This document shows positions 1 to 8,490 of a stretch of DNA of 38,000 bases, in pieces. A program made the position numbers and the translations under genes. The DNA is from an uncultured Steroidobacter sp. (GTDB lineage Bacteria > Pseudomonadota > Gammaproteobacteria > Steroidobacterales > Steroidobacteraceae), in contig CAMLEO010000028.1 in assembly GCA_946478975.1 (NCBI GenBank), positions 1 through 38,000 of the forward strand, read 5' to 3'. The notes below the pieces were generated by a model. The model had not been told where the DNA came from. It saw only the letters and a program-made list of their open reading frames with translations, and did not search any database. The stretch's first letter is position 1; every line of letters starts with the position of its first letter.

Positions 1-1280
1 CGAAGGCCGAGGAGAAAGCGCCGGAGAAAAAGGAAGTCGATTTCGCCGAGCTCGCCAAGGCCAAGCAGGCAGCGGAAGAAGTCCGCACCGGCATCGACTC
101 GCGCATGCAGAGACTCAACGAGCGCGCCGCCGCTCAATGGGGCGGTGAAGAATTCAGCCGCGCCAACGCGCTACTCGCCGATGCCGACAAAGATTTCAGC
201 GCGCGCGAATATGTGACAGCGGAACAAAAGTTGAATGAAATTTTGCCGCTGCTCGATGTGGTCGAGAAGCGCGCGTCGACTGTGATGGCCGAACAACTGA
301 AGGCCGGCGCGCAGGCGTTGCAGGAAGGCCGCTCCGAAGATGCGAAGGCCGCATTTGGGCTCGCGTCCAAGATCGATCCGAAAAATCAGGTGGCCGAGCG
401 CGGCTTGAAACGCGCCAGAACGCTCGACCAGGTGCTGGAGCTGCTTTCCCTCGGCGAACGCTTCGAGAAAGAAGGCAACACGGCACCAGCCATCGACAGC
501 TACCGCAAAGCTCTCGCGCTGGATGCAGAAACCAAACGCGCGAGCGACGGGCTCGCTCGCATTTCATCTCGCCAGGCTGCGGATGCTTTCGCGAGCGCGA
601 TGGCGAAAGGCTACAGCGCTTTGGCCGCGGCCAAGTACGCCCAAGCTCGGGACGCTTTCGAAGCTGCGCGACGCATTCGTCCTGACGCTCCCGAGATTCC
701 GCAGGCGCTGAAGCAGATCGAGCAGGAGCAGCGCACCGGCGTGATCGGTGCGAAGTTGCAGACCGCGCAGCAGCTCGAAGCCCAGGAGAAATGGGCCGAC
801 GCGCTGAAGGAATATCGCGCGGTGCTGGAGCTCGATTCGACCATCGCGGCGGCGACGGATGGCGTCGCTCGAACCTCGCCGCGCGCGTCATTGAATGAGC
901 AGCTGGAGCTGTATCTCACGCAGCCGGAGCGGTTGTTCAGTCAGCCGGTGCGCGCGGCTGCGAAAGAAACATTGGCGCGTGCGGCGGGCATTGCCAATCC
1001 CGGCCCGGTCCTGACCCGGCAGATCAAAACATTGGGTGAGTGGCTGGCGCGTGCGGACGTGCCAGTGCCGGTCTCCCTGCAGTCGGACAACGTCACACAA
1101 GTCACTATCTATCGCGTGGGCGCGCTCGGCGCGTTCGCGCAACGTTCGCTGGATCTCATTCCCGGCAGCTACACCGTGGTCGGCACCCGGCCAGGGTATC
1201 GAGATGTCAGGCGCGAGATCAGCGTGATGCCGGGAGCAGCGCCGGCGCCGATCGTGATTCGCTGCGAGGACAAGATTTGA
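1..1280 (+). CDS. TPR-repeat protein with C-terminal PEGA-like domain, 5'-truncated
   Basis: The frame is open from the first bases of the window, so the gene begins upstream and only its C-terminal ~425 residues are visible. The visible part starts with a Lys/Glu/Ala-rich charged stretch. It then has several helical repeats of TPR type (for example around the motifs AFGLASKIDPKNQVAERGL, SYRKALALDAETKRASDGLA and AFEAARRIRPDAPEIPQAL), spaced as in TPR arrays. The last ~70 residues (VTIYRV...GSYTVVGTRPGYRDVRREI) look like a PEGA-type beta domain, often found on extracytoplasmic or membrane-tethered proteins. The stop TGA overlaps the TTG start of the next gene (TTGA), so the two are probably co-translated. 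TPR and PEGA modules suggest a scaffold role; no catalytic motif is visible. An N-terminal membrane anchor or other domain may lie outside the window. Confidence 0.75.
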   Translation, partial: KAEEKAPEKKEVDFAELAKAKQAAEEVRTGIDSRMQRLNERAAAQWGGEEFSRANALLADADKDFSAREYVTAEQKLNEILPLLDVVEKRASTVMAEQLKAGAQALQEGRSEDAKAAFGLASKIDPKNQVAERGLKRARTLDQVLELLSLGERFEKEGNTAPAIDSYRKALALDAETKRASDGLARISSRQAADAFASAMAKGYSALAAAKYAQARDAFEAARRIRPDAPEIPQALKQIEQEQRTGVIGAKLQTAQQLEAQEKWADALKEYRAVLELDSTIAAATDGVARTSPRASLNEQLELYLTQPERLFSQPVRAAAKETLARAAGIANPGPVLTRQIKTLGEWLARADVPVPVSLQSDNVTQVTIYRVGALGAFAQRSLDLIPGSYTVVGTRPGYRDVRREISVMPGAAPAPIVIRCEDKI

Positions 1281-3709
1281 GCGAGCAAAGCGTTCGCGAA
1301 GCATTGGTGGTACGAGAGGCCCTGGGCGAGCGCCGCTTCGCGGTTGACGACTTCCCCATCGCCATCGGCGGACCGGGCAGTGTCATCGTCATGGCCGGGC
1401 GCCCGTCGGGGCCCGAGGCTTATCTGGGCTGGCACGAAGATCAGCTGTTCGTGCAGCCTGCCGAAGGCGCGCAGGTCCTGCACAATGGCGTGCCGGTGCA
1501 GAGCTCGACCTGGCTGCGCAGTGGCGATGTCATCAACTTCGGCGCCGCGCGGTTGCGGCTACAACAGCGCGACGATCAGCACGTCGTCGAAGTCGATGAC
1601 GGCAGTGCCGGCAATATCACCGCGCCGCCGATCATCGAGCCCAGCTCCAGACTGGAAGGCTCGACCGAAGGCGATGCCGAGCGCATCGACGCGATTCGTT
1701 TTCGCGCCACCGAGCAGGTCAAAGCGCGACGCTCGATTACGCTCGATGCCAAGCGCATCGTGCTCGGCCTGGTCGGCGCGGCCGTGCTAGTCGTGCTGTG
1801 GTTCATTTTCACCGCGACTTCGGTGAGTGTGGTCACCGAGCCGGCCGCCGCGCAGGTCGATGTCAAAGGCACGTTGCCCGCGTTTCGATTCGGCGATCGC
1901 ATGCTGGTGCGGCCTGGCGATTATCTGATCAAGGCCACGCAGCCCGGCTATTCGCCCGCGCAGCTGCAGGCCAAGGTCACCAGCGATACCAATCAAACAT
2001 TCACGCTCAAGCTGGAGAAGCTGCCCGGCCGCGTGCGTGTCGATGTGCCGAGCCAGGCGCGCGTCACTGTCGATGGCAAAGAGCTCGGCGATGCGCCGGG
2101 CGACTTCACGCTCAAACCCGGCAAACATTCGATCGCGATCGCCGCGCAACGCTATCAGCCGTTCACTGGCGAAGTGGATGTGATCGGCGAAGGCAAGAGC
2201 CAGACGTTTACGCCGAAGCTGGTGCCGGCGTGGGCGGAAGTGACAGTGAACTCCGAACCGGCCGGCGCGAAAGTGCTGGTCGATGGCGAAGATCGCGGCG
2301 TCACGCCGCTGACCACGCAGGTCATGGCCGGCAATCATCCGGTCGAGTTGCAGCTGCAAGGTTTCAAACCTTGGACTGCCGACGTGCAGGTGAAAGCAAA
2401 CGAGCCGTTGTCGCTCGGGCCGATCCGCCTCGGCTTGCCAGACGGCCGCCTGGCGCTGCGTTCTGAACCTTCGGGCGCGAGTGTTTCTGTCGGCGGCGTG
2501 TATCGCGGCCAGACGCCTGTGACATTGGAGCTGCGGCCGGATATGGCCCACAACGTCGTGCTGACGTTGCCCGGATACGAAGCGGCAACTCGTGAGGTGT
2601 CGTTGGGTGCGGGCGAGAGTCGCGCTCTGTCCGTGCCGCTGTCGGGAGTCTTCGGTGAAGTGACGGTGCAGGCGCAGCCGACCGACGCGCAATTGTTTGT
2701 CGATGGCAATCCGGCGGGCGCCCCGAATCAAAAACTGCGGCTGGTCGCGACCACGCACGACATCGAGATTCGCAAGGCCGGCTTTGTGACTTACAAGGCG
2801 AGCATCACGCCGCGTCCGGGCGTGCCGCAGAAGATCGAGACCACGCTGCTCACGCCCGAGCAGACGAAGCTGGCGTCGACGCCGGCGACGATTCGCACCA
2901 AGGGCACCGATCAACAGCTCAAGCTCATGCCGGTCGGCTCCTTCACGATGGGCAGTCCGCGTCGCGAACCGGGCCGCCGCGCCAACGAAGCGCAGCGTAA
3001 TGTCCAGTTCAAACGGCCGTTCTATATGGGTGTGTACGAAGTCACCAACGGCCAGTTCCGCAAGTTCAAGTCCGAGCACCGCTCCGGCATCGTCGGCCAG
3101 AGCACGCTCGATCTCGACAATCAGCCGGTGGTGCTGATCACCTGGCAGGAAGCGGCGCTGTTTTGTAATTGGTTGTCGCAGCAGGAAGGGCTGCCGCCGG
3201 CCTACGAGAGCAAGAACGGCACCGTGGTGCCGGTGCAGCCGATGACGACGGGATATCGGTTACCGACCGACGCGGAGTGGGAATGGGTCGCGCGCTATGA
3301 AGGCGGCGGCAAGTTCCGACGCTATCCGTGGGGCGACGCGCTCCCGGTTGCGGCGAGATCCGGAAATTACGCCGACGTGACCGCACGTTTGATCGTCCAG
3401 GATGTCATTCCTGAGTACGACGACGGGTTCGCGGCGGCTGCGCCCGCGGGCAAGTTCCCGCCCAATCCGCTGGGGTTGTACGACATCGGCGGCAACGTCG
3501 CCGAATGGGTGCATGATTACTACACTGTGAGCGCCGACAGCAGCCAGGTCGCGGTCGATCCGACGGGCCCCGCCGAAGGTAAGCAGCACGTGATCCGCGG
3601 CTCCAGCTGGAAACAATCGGGTGTGACCGATCTGCGCCTGTCGGCGCGCGATTTTGGCGACAGCCAGCGCAACGACGTGGGCTTTCGCATCGCTCGATAT
3701 GCGGAGTAG
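1277..3709 (+). CDS. FHA-like / TM / PEGA-repeat / SUMF1 (FGE-like) domain protein
   Basis: This is a multidomain membrane protein of ~810 aa. I chose the TTG start at 1277 because GAGGA at 1266-1270 is well spaced and the preceding stop overlaps. An earlier start at 1040 would run almost wholly inside gene 1. Residues ~1-100 look like a divergent FHA fold (LRSGDVINFGAARLRL) without a clear phosphopeptide-binding Arg/Ser/His set. Residues ~160-180 form one membrane helix (VLGLVGAAVLVVLWFIFTAT). Residues ~181-540 hold four or five PEGA-like repeats (VTVNSEPAGAKVLVDGEDRG; LRSEPSGASVSVGGVYRGQT). Residues ~550-808 are a SUMF1/formylglycine-enzyme-like domain (PVGSFTMGSP, EVTNGQF, YRLPTDAEWEWVARY, GLYDIGGNVAEWVHDYY, GFRIARY). 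The conserved catalytic Cys pair of true FGE enzymes is absent near the C-terminus, where RGSSWKQSGVTDLRLSARD is read. I infer a binding role for this domain, probably in the periplasm. Confidence 0.85.
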   Translation: MSEQSVREALVVREALGERRFAVDDFPIAIGGPGSVIVMAGRPSGPEAYLGWHEDQLFVQPAEGAQVLHNGVPVQSSTWLRSGDVINFGAARLRLQQRDDQHVVEVDDGSAGNITAPPIIEPSSRLEGSTEGDAERIDAIRFRATEQVKARRSITLDAKRIVLGLVGAAVLVVLWFIFTATSVSVVTEPAAAQVDVKGTLPAFRFGDRMLVRPGDYLIKATQPGYSPAQLQAKVTSDTNQTFTLKLEKLPGRVRVDVPSQARVTVDGKELGDAPGDFTLKPGKHSIAIAAQRYQPFTGEVDVIGEGKSQTFTPKLVPAWAEVTVNSEPAGAKVLVDGEDRGVTPLTTQVMAGNHPVELQLQGFKPWTADVQVKANEPLSLGPIRLGLPDGRLALRSEPSGASVSVGGVYRGQTPVTLELRPDMAHNVVLTLPGYEAATREVSLGAGESRALSVPLSGVFGEVTVQAQPTDAQLFVDGNPAGAPNQKLRLVATTHDIEIRKAGFVTYKASITPRPGVPQKIETTLLTPEQTKLASTPATIRTKGTDQQLKLMPVGSFTMGSPRREPGRRANEAQRNVQFKRPFYMGVYEVTNGQFRKFKSEHRSGIVGQSTLDLDNQPVVLITWQEAALFCNWLSQQEGLPPAYESKNGTVVPVQPMTTGYRLPTDAEWEWVARYEGGGKFRRYPWGDALPVAARSGNYADVTARLIVQDVIPEYDDGFAAAAPAGKFPPNPLGLYDIGGNVAEWVHDYYTVSADSSQVAVDPTGPAEGKQHVIRGSSWKQSGVTDLRLSARDFGDSQRNDVGFRIARYAE

Positions 3710-3724
3710 ACGAGAGGGCAACAT

Positions 3725-4072
3725 ATGAAAACGCTGCCGTTGATAGGTTTGTTGGCTGCGTGTTGCGTGATGAGCACGTCGTGGGCCGCGGAGCCTGCGC
3801 CAGCCAAACCGCCTGCAGCTGCTGCCACGACGCCAGCGCCGGCGGCAGCGAAGCCGGCTCCCGCCGCGGCGAAGCCGGCCACTTCCGAATCCGCCACGCC
3901 GAAGAGCGACGAAGACGCCAAGGTTAAGGAGGGCGACAAAGCCGCGGACAAGGCTGCCGACGGCAAACCCAAGCCCGCCGCAACGGCCGCGGACAAGTCG
4001 TCCCCGCAACGCTTCGTGCCTTCGGAGCAGGTGCGCGCCGACTTCGACGTGTCGTTCCCCATCGATATTTGA
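3725..4072 (+). CDS. small secreted Ala/Pro/Lys-rich protein
   Basis: This 115-aa protein is preceded by a GAGGGC ribosome-binding site. Residues 1-21 form a clear signal peptide (MKTLPLIGLLAACCVMSTSW, with AxA-like cleavage near WAAEP). The rest is low complexity: Ala/Pro/Lys repeats to about residue 65, then a charged Lys/Asp segment. It ends in a more ordinary tail (RFVPSEQVRADFDVSFPIDI). I recognise no family. Its position between the PEGA/SUMF1 protein and the channel gene suggests it works in the periplasm as a flexible linker or adaptor of the same complex. Because of the composition, similarity searches may return only low-complexity matches. Confidence 0.7.
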   Translation: MKTLPLIGLLAACCVMSTSWAAEPAPAKPPAAAATTPAPAAAKPAPAAAKPATSESATPKSDEDAKVKEGDKAADKAADGKPKPAATAADKSSPQRFVPSEQVRADFDVSFPIDI

Positions 4073-4092
4073 GCCCACGACAGGATCCCATC

Positions 4093-4926
4093 ATGGTAAC
4101 TGCAGCCGCACCGGTACCTCGCTCCCCGCGCCAGGTCCAGCCTCAGAGCGAGTTCTTTGTGACCCTGGTGATGCTGATCGCCACCGTCGTCGTGGTGCAT
4201 GGACTCTATGTATCGTGGGTGCGCCCGGTGGGTGACGCGCTGGTCGCAGCCGAGCAGGCGCGCCTCAAGGCGGACACCAACTACGTGCCGAAGCGCTCAC
4301 TGTTGTTGACCATCAACGCCCCCGAGCAGGAAATCGAGATCATTCACTTCATCTGGGCGCTGCTCATCCTCAGCTACAAAGCAGTGCTGGTTCGCCGTGA
4401 GCGCAAGCTGCTCGAACGCGAGCTGATCCACGTGCCCGAGGGCATCAAAGTATTGCCCGAGGATGCGAAGGATTACGGACGTCAGCTGGAGTCGTTGCCG
4501 CCGCAGGACAAGCCGATGCTGGTGGTGCGGGCGTTACAACGTACGCTCGATCGTTTCTCCGCGACGCGCAGCATTCGCGACTCGGCGGAAACGTCCAAGG
4601 CGGTGTGCGATTCGGAAGCCGACCGGCTCGACTCGGGCCTGGCGATGATTCGTTATATCGCGTGGGCCATTCCGGCCATCGGCTTCATCGGCACCGTGCG
4701 TCACATCGGCGACGCGCTGTTACAAGCTCACAAAGCGGTGACCGGCGACATCAGCGGCGTAACCTCCGGCCTGGGTATCGCCTTCAACGCCACGTTCGTC
4801 GCGCTGCTGCTGACCTTGATCCTGATGTTCTTCCTGCACCAGCTGCAGCAGTCGCAGGAGCAGTTCGTGCACGACACCGATCATTGGATCGACCAGCATC
4901 TGATCCGGCACATGCAGGTGAGGTAG
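4093..4926 (+). CDS. MotA/TolQ/ExbB-family proton-channel-like membrane protein
   Basis: This 277-aa inner-membrane protein has four predicted helices: TM1 ~21-43 (FFVTLVMLIATVVVVHGLYV), TM2 ~83-100 (IIHFIWALLILSYKAVLV), a cytoplasmic charged region, TM3 ~185-207 and TM4 ~228-252. The TM3/TM4 block reads IPAIGFIGTVRHIGDAL and then GLGIAFNATFVALLLTL, which fits the MotA/TolQ/ExbB signature (Pro in TM3, GxxGTV, small residues and Thr in TM4). Family members form pentameric ion channels around a dimer of single-pass MotB/ExbD/TolR subunits. I chose ATG 4093 because AGGA at 4082-4085 precedes it. A TTG at 4069 overlapping the previous stop is the alternative but has no ribosome-binding site. No ordinary exbD/tolR/motB gene follows. 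The SFLDCITC-VWA genes at 6310 and 7417 are the likely partners (inference). Confidence 0.85.
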   Translation: MVTAAAPVPRSPRQVQPQSEFFVTLVMLIATVVVVHGLYVSWVRPVGDALVAAEQARLKADTNYVPKRSLLLTINAPEQEIEIIHFIWALLILSYKAVLVRRERKLLERELIHVPEGIKVLPEDAKDYGRQLESLPPQDKPMLVVRALQRTLDRFSATRSIRDSAETSKAVCDSEADRLDSGLAMIRYIAWAIPAIGFIGTVRHIGDALLQAHKAVTGDISGVTSGLGIAFNATFVALLLTLILMFFLHQLQQSQEQFVHDTDHWIDQHLIRHMQVR

Positions 4927-6329
4927 TGCTAGCTCTCGAACTCATCGACGCCGCACTGGTCGTCGCCCGTCGTCACGGGGACGCCGCGGATGTGATCGCC
5001 GACGCGCCGGGCGTCGCGATCCTGGAAGATCAAGCGACGCTCACCGGCCTGGATGCCTTGCAACGCGTGCGGGTGAAGCCGCTGCTTGCGCATACCAATT
5101 TCTGGCGTGGCTTGAGCACTCAAACCTTGCCGCGTCCGTCGCGCTCTGCTGCCACCACTGCCGACATCGCTTTCTCACAAGCCGAAAAGCTGATTGGTCG
5201 TTATCAGCAGGAGAACGAAGCCGTGCTGCTGGCGGTGCCTGCGGGCTACAGCCGCGAGCAACTCGGTTTGTTATTGGGCGTGATCAACGAGACGGGCGTG
5301 CCGGTCGCCGGACTGGTCGACGCGGCGCTCGCTGCTTGCAGCCTGCACCCTGCGCCGGCGCGAGTGCTGCATCTGGACCTGGAGCTGCATCAGGCGATAC
5401 TGACGGTGCTCGAATATTTCGGCGGCGAGCATCCCGGCTTGAAGCGCAGCCGTTATGAAATCGCCCTGCGCCACGGCCTGCTCGGCATTCAACAAACATT
5501 CGTGCAGTTCATCGCCGAGAATTTCGTGCGCAAGACGCGCTTCGATCCTTTGCACGAAGCCAGCAGCGAGCAGCGTTTGTACGACCAGCTGCCGGCCTGG
5601 CTCGCCGAGCTTACGCAGTCCGAGCACGTCACACTCTCGTTCCAGTTTGCCGATCGTGAGCTGCAGCTCGAACTCGAACGCGCGCAACTGATTGCAGCTG
5701 CCGAAGCTCATTACGTCGAGTTGCTGCGTCTCGTGCAGGGCGCGCGCGTCGCCGGCATGCCGATCGAGCTGCGAGTGTCACAACGAGTCGCGGCGATGCC
5801 GGGTCTGCTGGAGCGTTTCAAAACACTGCGCGATTGTGAGATCCAAGTGCTGCCGCCGGCAGCCGCAGCGCTCGGCGCTCTGCAGTACGACTCGGCGATC
5901 CGTCGGCCGGCCGATTCGCTAGCGCTGGTTTATCAACTACCGGTGCCTCGCGCGCAGACGGCTGAAACGCGAACGGCAAGTCCTGAAGCGACGCCGCCGC
6001 AACTGCGGCCGACGCATGTTTTGTTTCAAGGCCGTGCGTGGAGCATCACCGACCAACCGCTGACGATCGGTTGGGCGGTCGACGGCCGTCGCCGCGCGCT
6101 GAATCTGCCAAGTGCTTTGCCCGGCATCTCGCGGGCACATTGCACGCTGACGCGGCGTCATGGCGCCGTCATCGTCGAAGATCACAGTACCTACGGCTCG
6201 TTCGTCAACGACGAGAAAGTAGTCGGACGCACGGCACTGACGGTGGGCGATCGGCTGCGACTGGGCTCGCCCGGGGTCACGCTCGAATTGATTCAATTGG
6301 TACACGACGATGGCGCGCCGCAAGACTGA
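4926..6329 (+). CDS. Hsp70/actin-like (degenerate) protein with C-terminal FHA domain
   Basis: This 467-aa protein starts at GTG 4926, overlapping the TAG of the channel gene by one base, with AGGTGAGG just upstream. Residues ~1-330 have the layout of an Hsp70/MreB-type fold. Examples are AVLLAVPAGYSREQLGLLLG followed by ETGVPVAGLVDAALAAC (like the VPA...AGL...EPxAA segment), a phosphate-2-like VLHLDLELHQAILTVLEYFG, and a late ELRVSQRVAAMPGLLERF segment. The usual DxGTT and DxGGGT nucleotide loops are degenerate, so ATP hydrolysis is doubtful. Residues ~375-467 form a good FHA domain with GISRAHCTL (Ser-Arg-x-His) and STYGSFVN, so phospho-threonine peptide binding is plausible. It is probably the cytoplasmic regulatory or assembly component of this locus. 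The 3' end overlaps the next gene by 20 bp. Confidence 0.75.
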   Translation: MLALELIDAALVVARRHGDAADVIADAPGVAILEDQATLTGLDALQRVRVKPLLAHTNFWRGLSTQTLPRPSRSAATTADIAFSQAEKLIGRYQQENEAVLLAVPAGYSREQLGLLLGVINETGVPVAGLVDAALAACSLHPAPARVLHLDLELHQAILTVLEYFGGEHPGLKRSRYEIALRHGLLGIQQTFVQFIAENFVRKTRFDPLHEASSEQRLYDQLPAWLAELTQSEHVTLSFQFADRELQLELERAQLIAAAEAHYVELLRLVQGARVAGMPIELRVSQRVAAMPGLLERFKTLRDCEIQVLPPAAAALGALQYDSAIRRPADSLALVYQLPVPRAQTAETRTASPEATPPQLRPTHVLFQGRAWSITDQPLTIGWAVDGRRRALNLPSALPGISRAHCTLTRRHGAVIVEDHSTYGSFVNDEKVVGRTALTVGDRLRLGSPGVTLELIQLVHDDGAPQD

Positions 6330-7404
6330 AGTCTTCAGCATGTCGTTCCTGGACTGCATCACCTGTGCATTCGGGTCGGTGGTGCTCGTCTATACGTTGA
6401 TCAACGCGCAGGGCGGCCTGCGCCGCGCGACCCAGGTGCAGACCAATCGCGCCGAAGTGTCCAAGCTCGAAGAGCAGGTGCTGGAGGGTTATCAGCGCCT
6501 GGTCCAGCTGCGCAACGCCATGATCCAGACCGATAAGGACATCGTGCGCACCGAAGGCATGGGCACGCGAGTGCTGGATGAAACCGAGAAGCTCAAAGTC
6601 GAGCTGGCCGACTCCGACAAAGAAACATTGTCGCGCCGTGAAGCGATCGAGCGGCTCAAGGCGGATCTGAAGTCGCTGGAAGAAGGCACGCGTCGCCTGG
6701 AAGGCGCGAGCAAAGACGCAAGCGCGACGGGTACGCGGGTGCGCGGCTTTGTCGGCAACGGCGATCGTCAATATCTCACCGGCCTGCGCGTCGGCGGCCA
6801 GCACATCCTGATGATGGTGGACGTATCGGCGAGCATGCTGGATGAGACCGTCGTCAACATCCTGCGTATGCGCAATATGTCCGACGGCAGAAAGCTGATG
6901 TCGCAGAAGTGGCAGCAGACGCTGTCGACGGTGGACTGGCTGGCAGCGCAGATGCCGCTCGAAAGCGAGTTCCAGATCTATGCGTTCAACACCAAAACCT
7001 GGGCGCTCGCCGAGGGCTCAGAAGGTAAGTGGCTCAAGGCCAGCGACCCGAATGCGATGAGCGAAGCGCTCGACAAGCTGCACAAGACGGTGCCCGCCGA
7101 CGGTACCAGCATGGAGAACGCGATCACAGCGCTCAACGCGCTGAACCCCAAGCCGGACAACGTGATCATGGTTACCGACGGCTTGCCGACGCAGGGTGCG
7201 AGCGCACCGCTGATTCGCAAGACCATCGACGGCGACGGCCGCGTGAAGTTGTTCGAGCGCGCGTTTTCGAAATATCCGCGCAGCGTGCCGCTCAACGTGA
7301 TTCTGATGCCGATGGAAGGCGATCCGATGGCGCCGAGCGCGTTCTGGGCCTGGGCGCGCGAGACCGGCGGCTCGTTCATGATGCCGTCGAAGGATTGGCC
7401 ATGA
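6310..7404 (+). CDS. single-pass membrane VWA protein with FLDCITC helix (stator-B-like), copy 1
   Basis: This 364-aa protein overlaps the preceding gene by 20 bp. A short basic N-terminus (MARRKTEVFSMS) leads into a membrane helix at ~10-32 with motif FLDCITCAFGSVVLVYTL. Its Asp15 lies near the start of the helix, as the proton-carrying Asp does in MotB (ADFMTAMMAFF). Residues ~40-150 are a charged coiled coil. Residues ~160-364 are a VWA domain with MIDAS motif DVSAS (Asp171), a downstream DGTSME Thr and VTDG Asp. The metal site looks intact. It would sit in the inner membrane with coiled coil and VWA in the periplasm, replacing the OmpA-type domain of MotB. That topology is inferred from the motor families. 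Its partner is the paralogue at 7417. Confidence 0.85.
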   Translation: MARRKTEVFSMSFLDCITCAFGSVVLVYTLINAQGGLRRATQVQTNRAEVSKLEEQVLEGYQRLVQLRNAMIQTDKDIVRTEGMGTRVLDETEKLKVELADSDKETLSRREAIERLKADLKSLEEGTRRLEGASKDASATGTRVRGFVGNGDRQYLTGLRVGGQHILMMVDVSASMLDETVVNILRMRNMSDGRKLMSQKWQQTLSTVDWLAAQMPLESEFQIYAFNTKTWALAEGSEGKWLKASDPNAMSEALDKLHKTVPADGTSMENAITALNALNPKPDNVIMVTDGLPTQGASAPLIRKTIDGDGRVKLFERAFSKYPRSVPLNVILMPMEGDPMAPSAFWAWARETGGSFMMPSKDWP

Positions 7405-7416
7405 TCGAGGCGAGCC

Positions 7417-8490
7417 ATGGGTAAGCGCGCACGCCGTGAAACAGAGATCTTCAGCATCTCGTTCCTGGACTGCATCACCTGCGGCCTGGGCTCGGTGGTG
7501 CTGCTGCTGGTGTTGAGCAACATCCGTACGCCCAGCATCGAGCAGTCCGAGCAGGATCTGAAACAGGAGCTGCTGGAGCTGCAGGACCAGCTGATCGAAA
7601 TCGAAGGCCAGAGCGACATCTTGAATCGCGACCTGACTGCGAAGCAGGAGCAGCTGTCCGAGAACAAGGAGCGCATCGCGCGCCTGCAGGGCGACCTGAG
7701 CGACATCAAAGGCAAGTTCAACGCTTCCAAGCAGGAGGCCGACGTTGCCAATCAGCTCGAAGGCCGGCTCGCCTCTGCGCAGCAGACGTTAACCGAGGAA
7801 ATGAAGCGTTTGCTCGGTCAGGGCTTCCGGCGCAAAAAAGACGATGCCATCGGCGGAATCCCGGTAGACAGCGAATACATCATCTTCATCATCGACACCT
7901 CGGGCAGCATGTTCAATTACGGCTGGCAGATGATGATGCAGAAGGTGGAGGAAACATTGAACGTGTATCCGCAGCTCAAGGGCTTTCAGATCATGAGCGA
8001 CGAAGGCACGTATATGTTCAGCGGCTATCGCGGCAAGTGGATTCCTGACACGCCGACGCAGCGGCGCACGGTGCTCGAGCGGCTGCGCACCTTCAACGTG
8101 TTCTCGAACTCCAGCCCGATCGAAGGCATCGTCGAGGCGATCCGCACCTATTACGACAAGGACAAGAAAATCAGCCTGTACGTGTTCGGCGACGAATTCA
8201 CCGGCTCGTCGATCGACTCGGTCGTGAAGGGCGTGGACCTGATCAATCGCGAGGACGCCACCGGCGAGCGCCGTGTGCGCATTCACGCGATCGGCTTCCC
8301 GGTTCGGCCGGACGCGCCCCAATACACGAGCATCCGTTTCGCGACATTGATGCGCATTCTCTGTCACCGCAACGGCGGCACGTTCGTCGGCCTGCCCGAG
8401 CCGAGTCGCGCCAATCGTCCGGCCTTCCGCATCGGGCAGAATGAACAGCCGCAGCCGCCAACCGTTGCTATCGGGGAGCAGGGGTCATAG
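7417..8490 (+). CDS. single-pass membrane VWA protein with FLDCITC helix (stator-B-like), copy 2
   Basis: This 357-aa paralogue of the preceding gene is 12 bp downstream with a GAGG ribosome-binding site. The N-terminus (RRETEIFSISFLDCITCGLG) is nearly the same as copy 1, with Asp18 in the equivalent position and helix SVVLLLVLSN. A long coiled coil follows (~45-135: ELLELQDQLIEIEGQ, QEQLSENKERIARLQGDL). The VWA domain then starts with IIFIIDTSGSMF (Asp160). The second MIDAS position appears as Ser (SSPIEG) rather than Thr, and a later FGDEFTGSS supplies acidic residues. The two VWA halves have diverged much more than the N-termini. This fits two non-equivalent B subunits sharing one channel. 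The stop TAG overlaps the GTG start of the lipoprotein gene. Confidence 0.85.
   Translation: MGKRARRETEIFSISFLDCITCGLGSVVLLLVLSNIRTPSIEQSEQDLKQELLELQDQLIEIEGQSDILNRDLTAKQEQLSENKERIARLQGDLSDIKGKFNASKQEADVANQLEGRLASAQQTLTEEMKRLLGQGFRRKKDDAIGGIPVDSEYIIFIIDTSGSMFNYGWQMMMQKVEETLNVYPQLKGFQIMSDEGTYMFSGYRGKWIPDTPTQRRTVLERLRTFNVFSNSSPIEGIVEAIRTYYDKDKKISLYVFGDEFTGSSIDSVVKGVDLINREDATGERRVRIHAIGFPVRPDAPQYTSIRFATLMRILCHRNGGTFVGLPEPSRANRPAFRIGQNEQPQPPTVAIGEQGS

Noticed and set aside
1787..3079. 430-aa open frame on the - strand
   Set aside because: It is antisense to the PEGA/SUMF1 gene, is Arg/His-rich as expected of a high-GC shadow frame, and shows no domain.
4093..8490. Classification as a Zorya defence system
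   Set aside because: The channel protein plus an Asp-helix partner is similar in principle. However, there is no OmpA-type ZorB, no long ZorA tail, and no ZorC/D/E-like gene in view.
4926..8490. Type VI secretion or MoxR-VWA chaperone locus
   Set aside because: FHA and VWA domains alone suggested it, but no Tss protein, ClpV, MoxR ATPase or CoxE-type gene is present.
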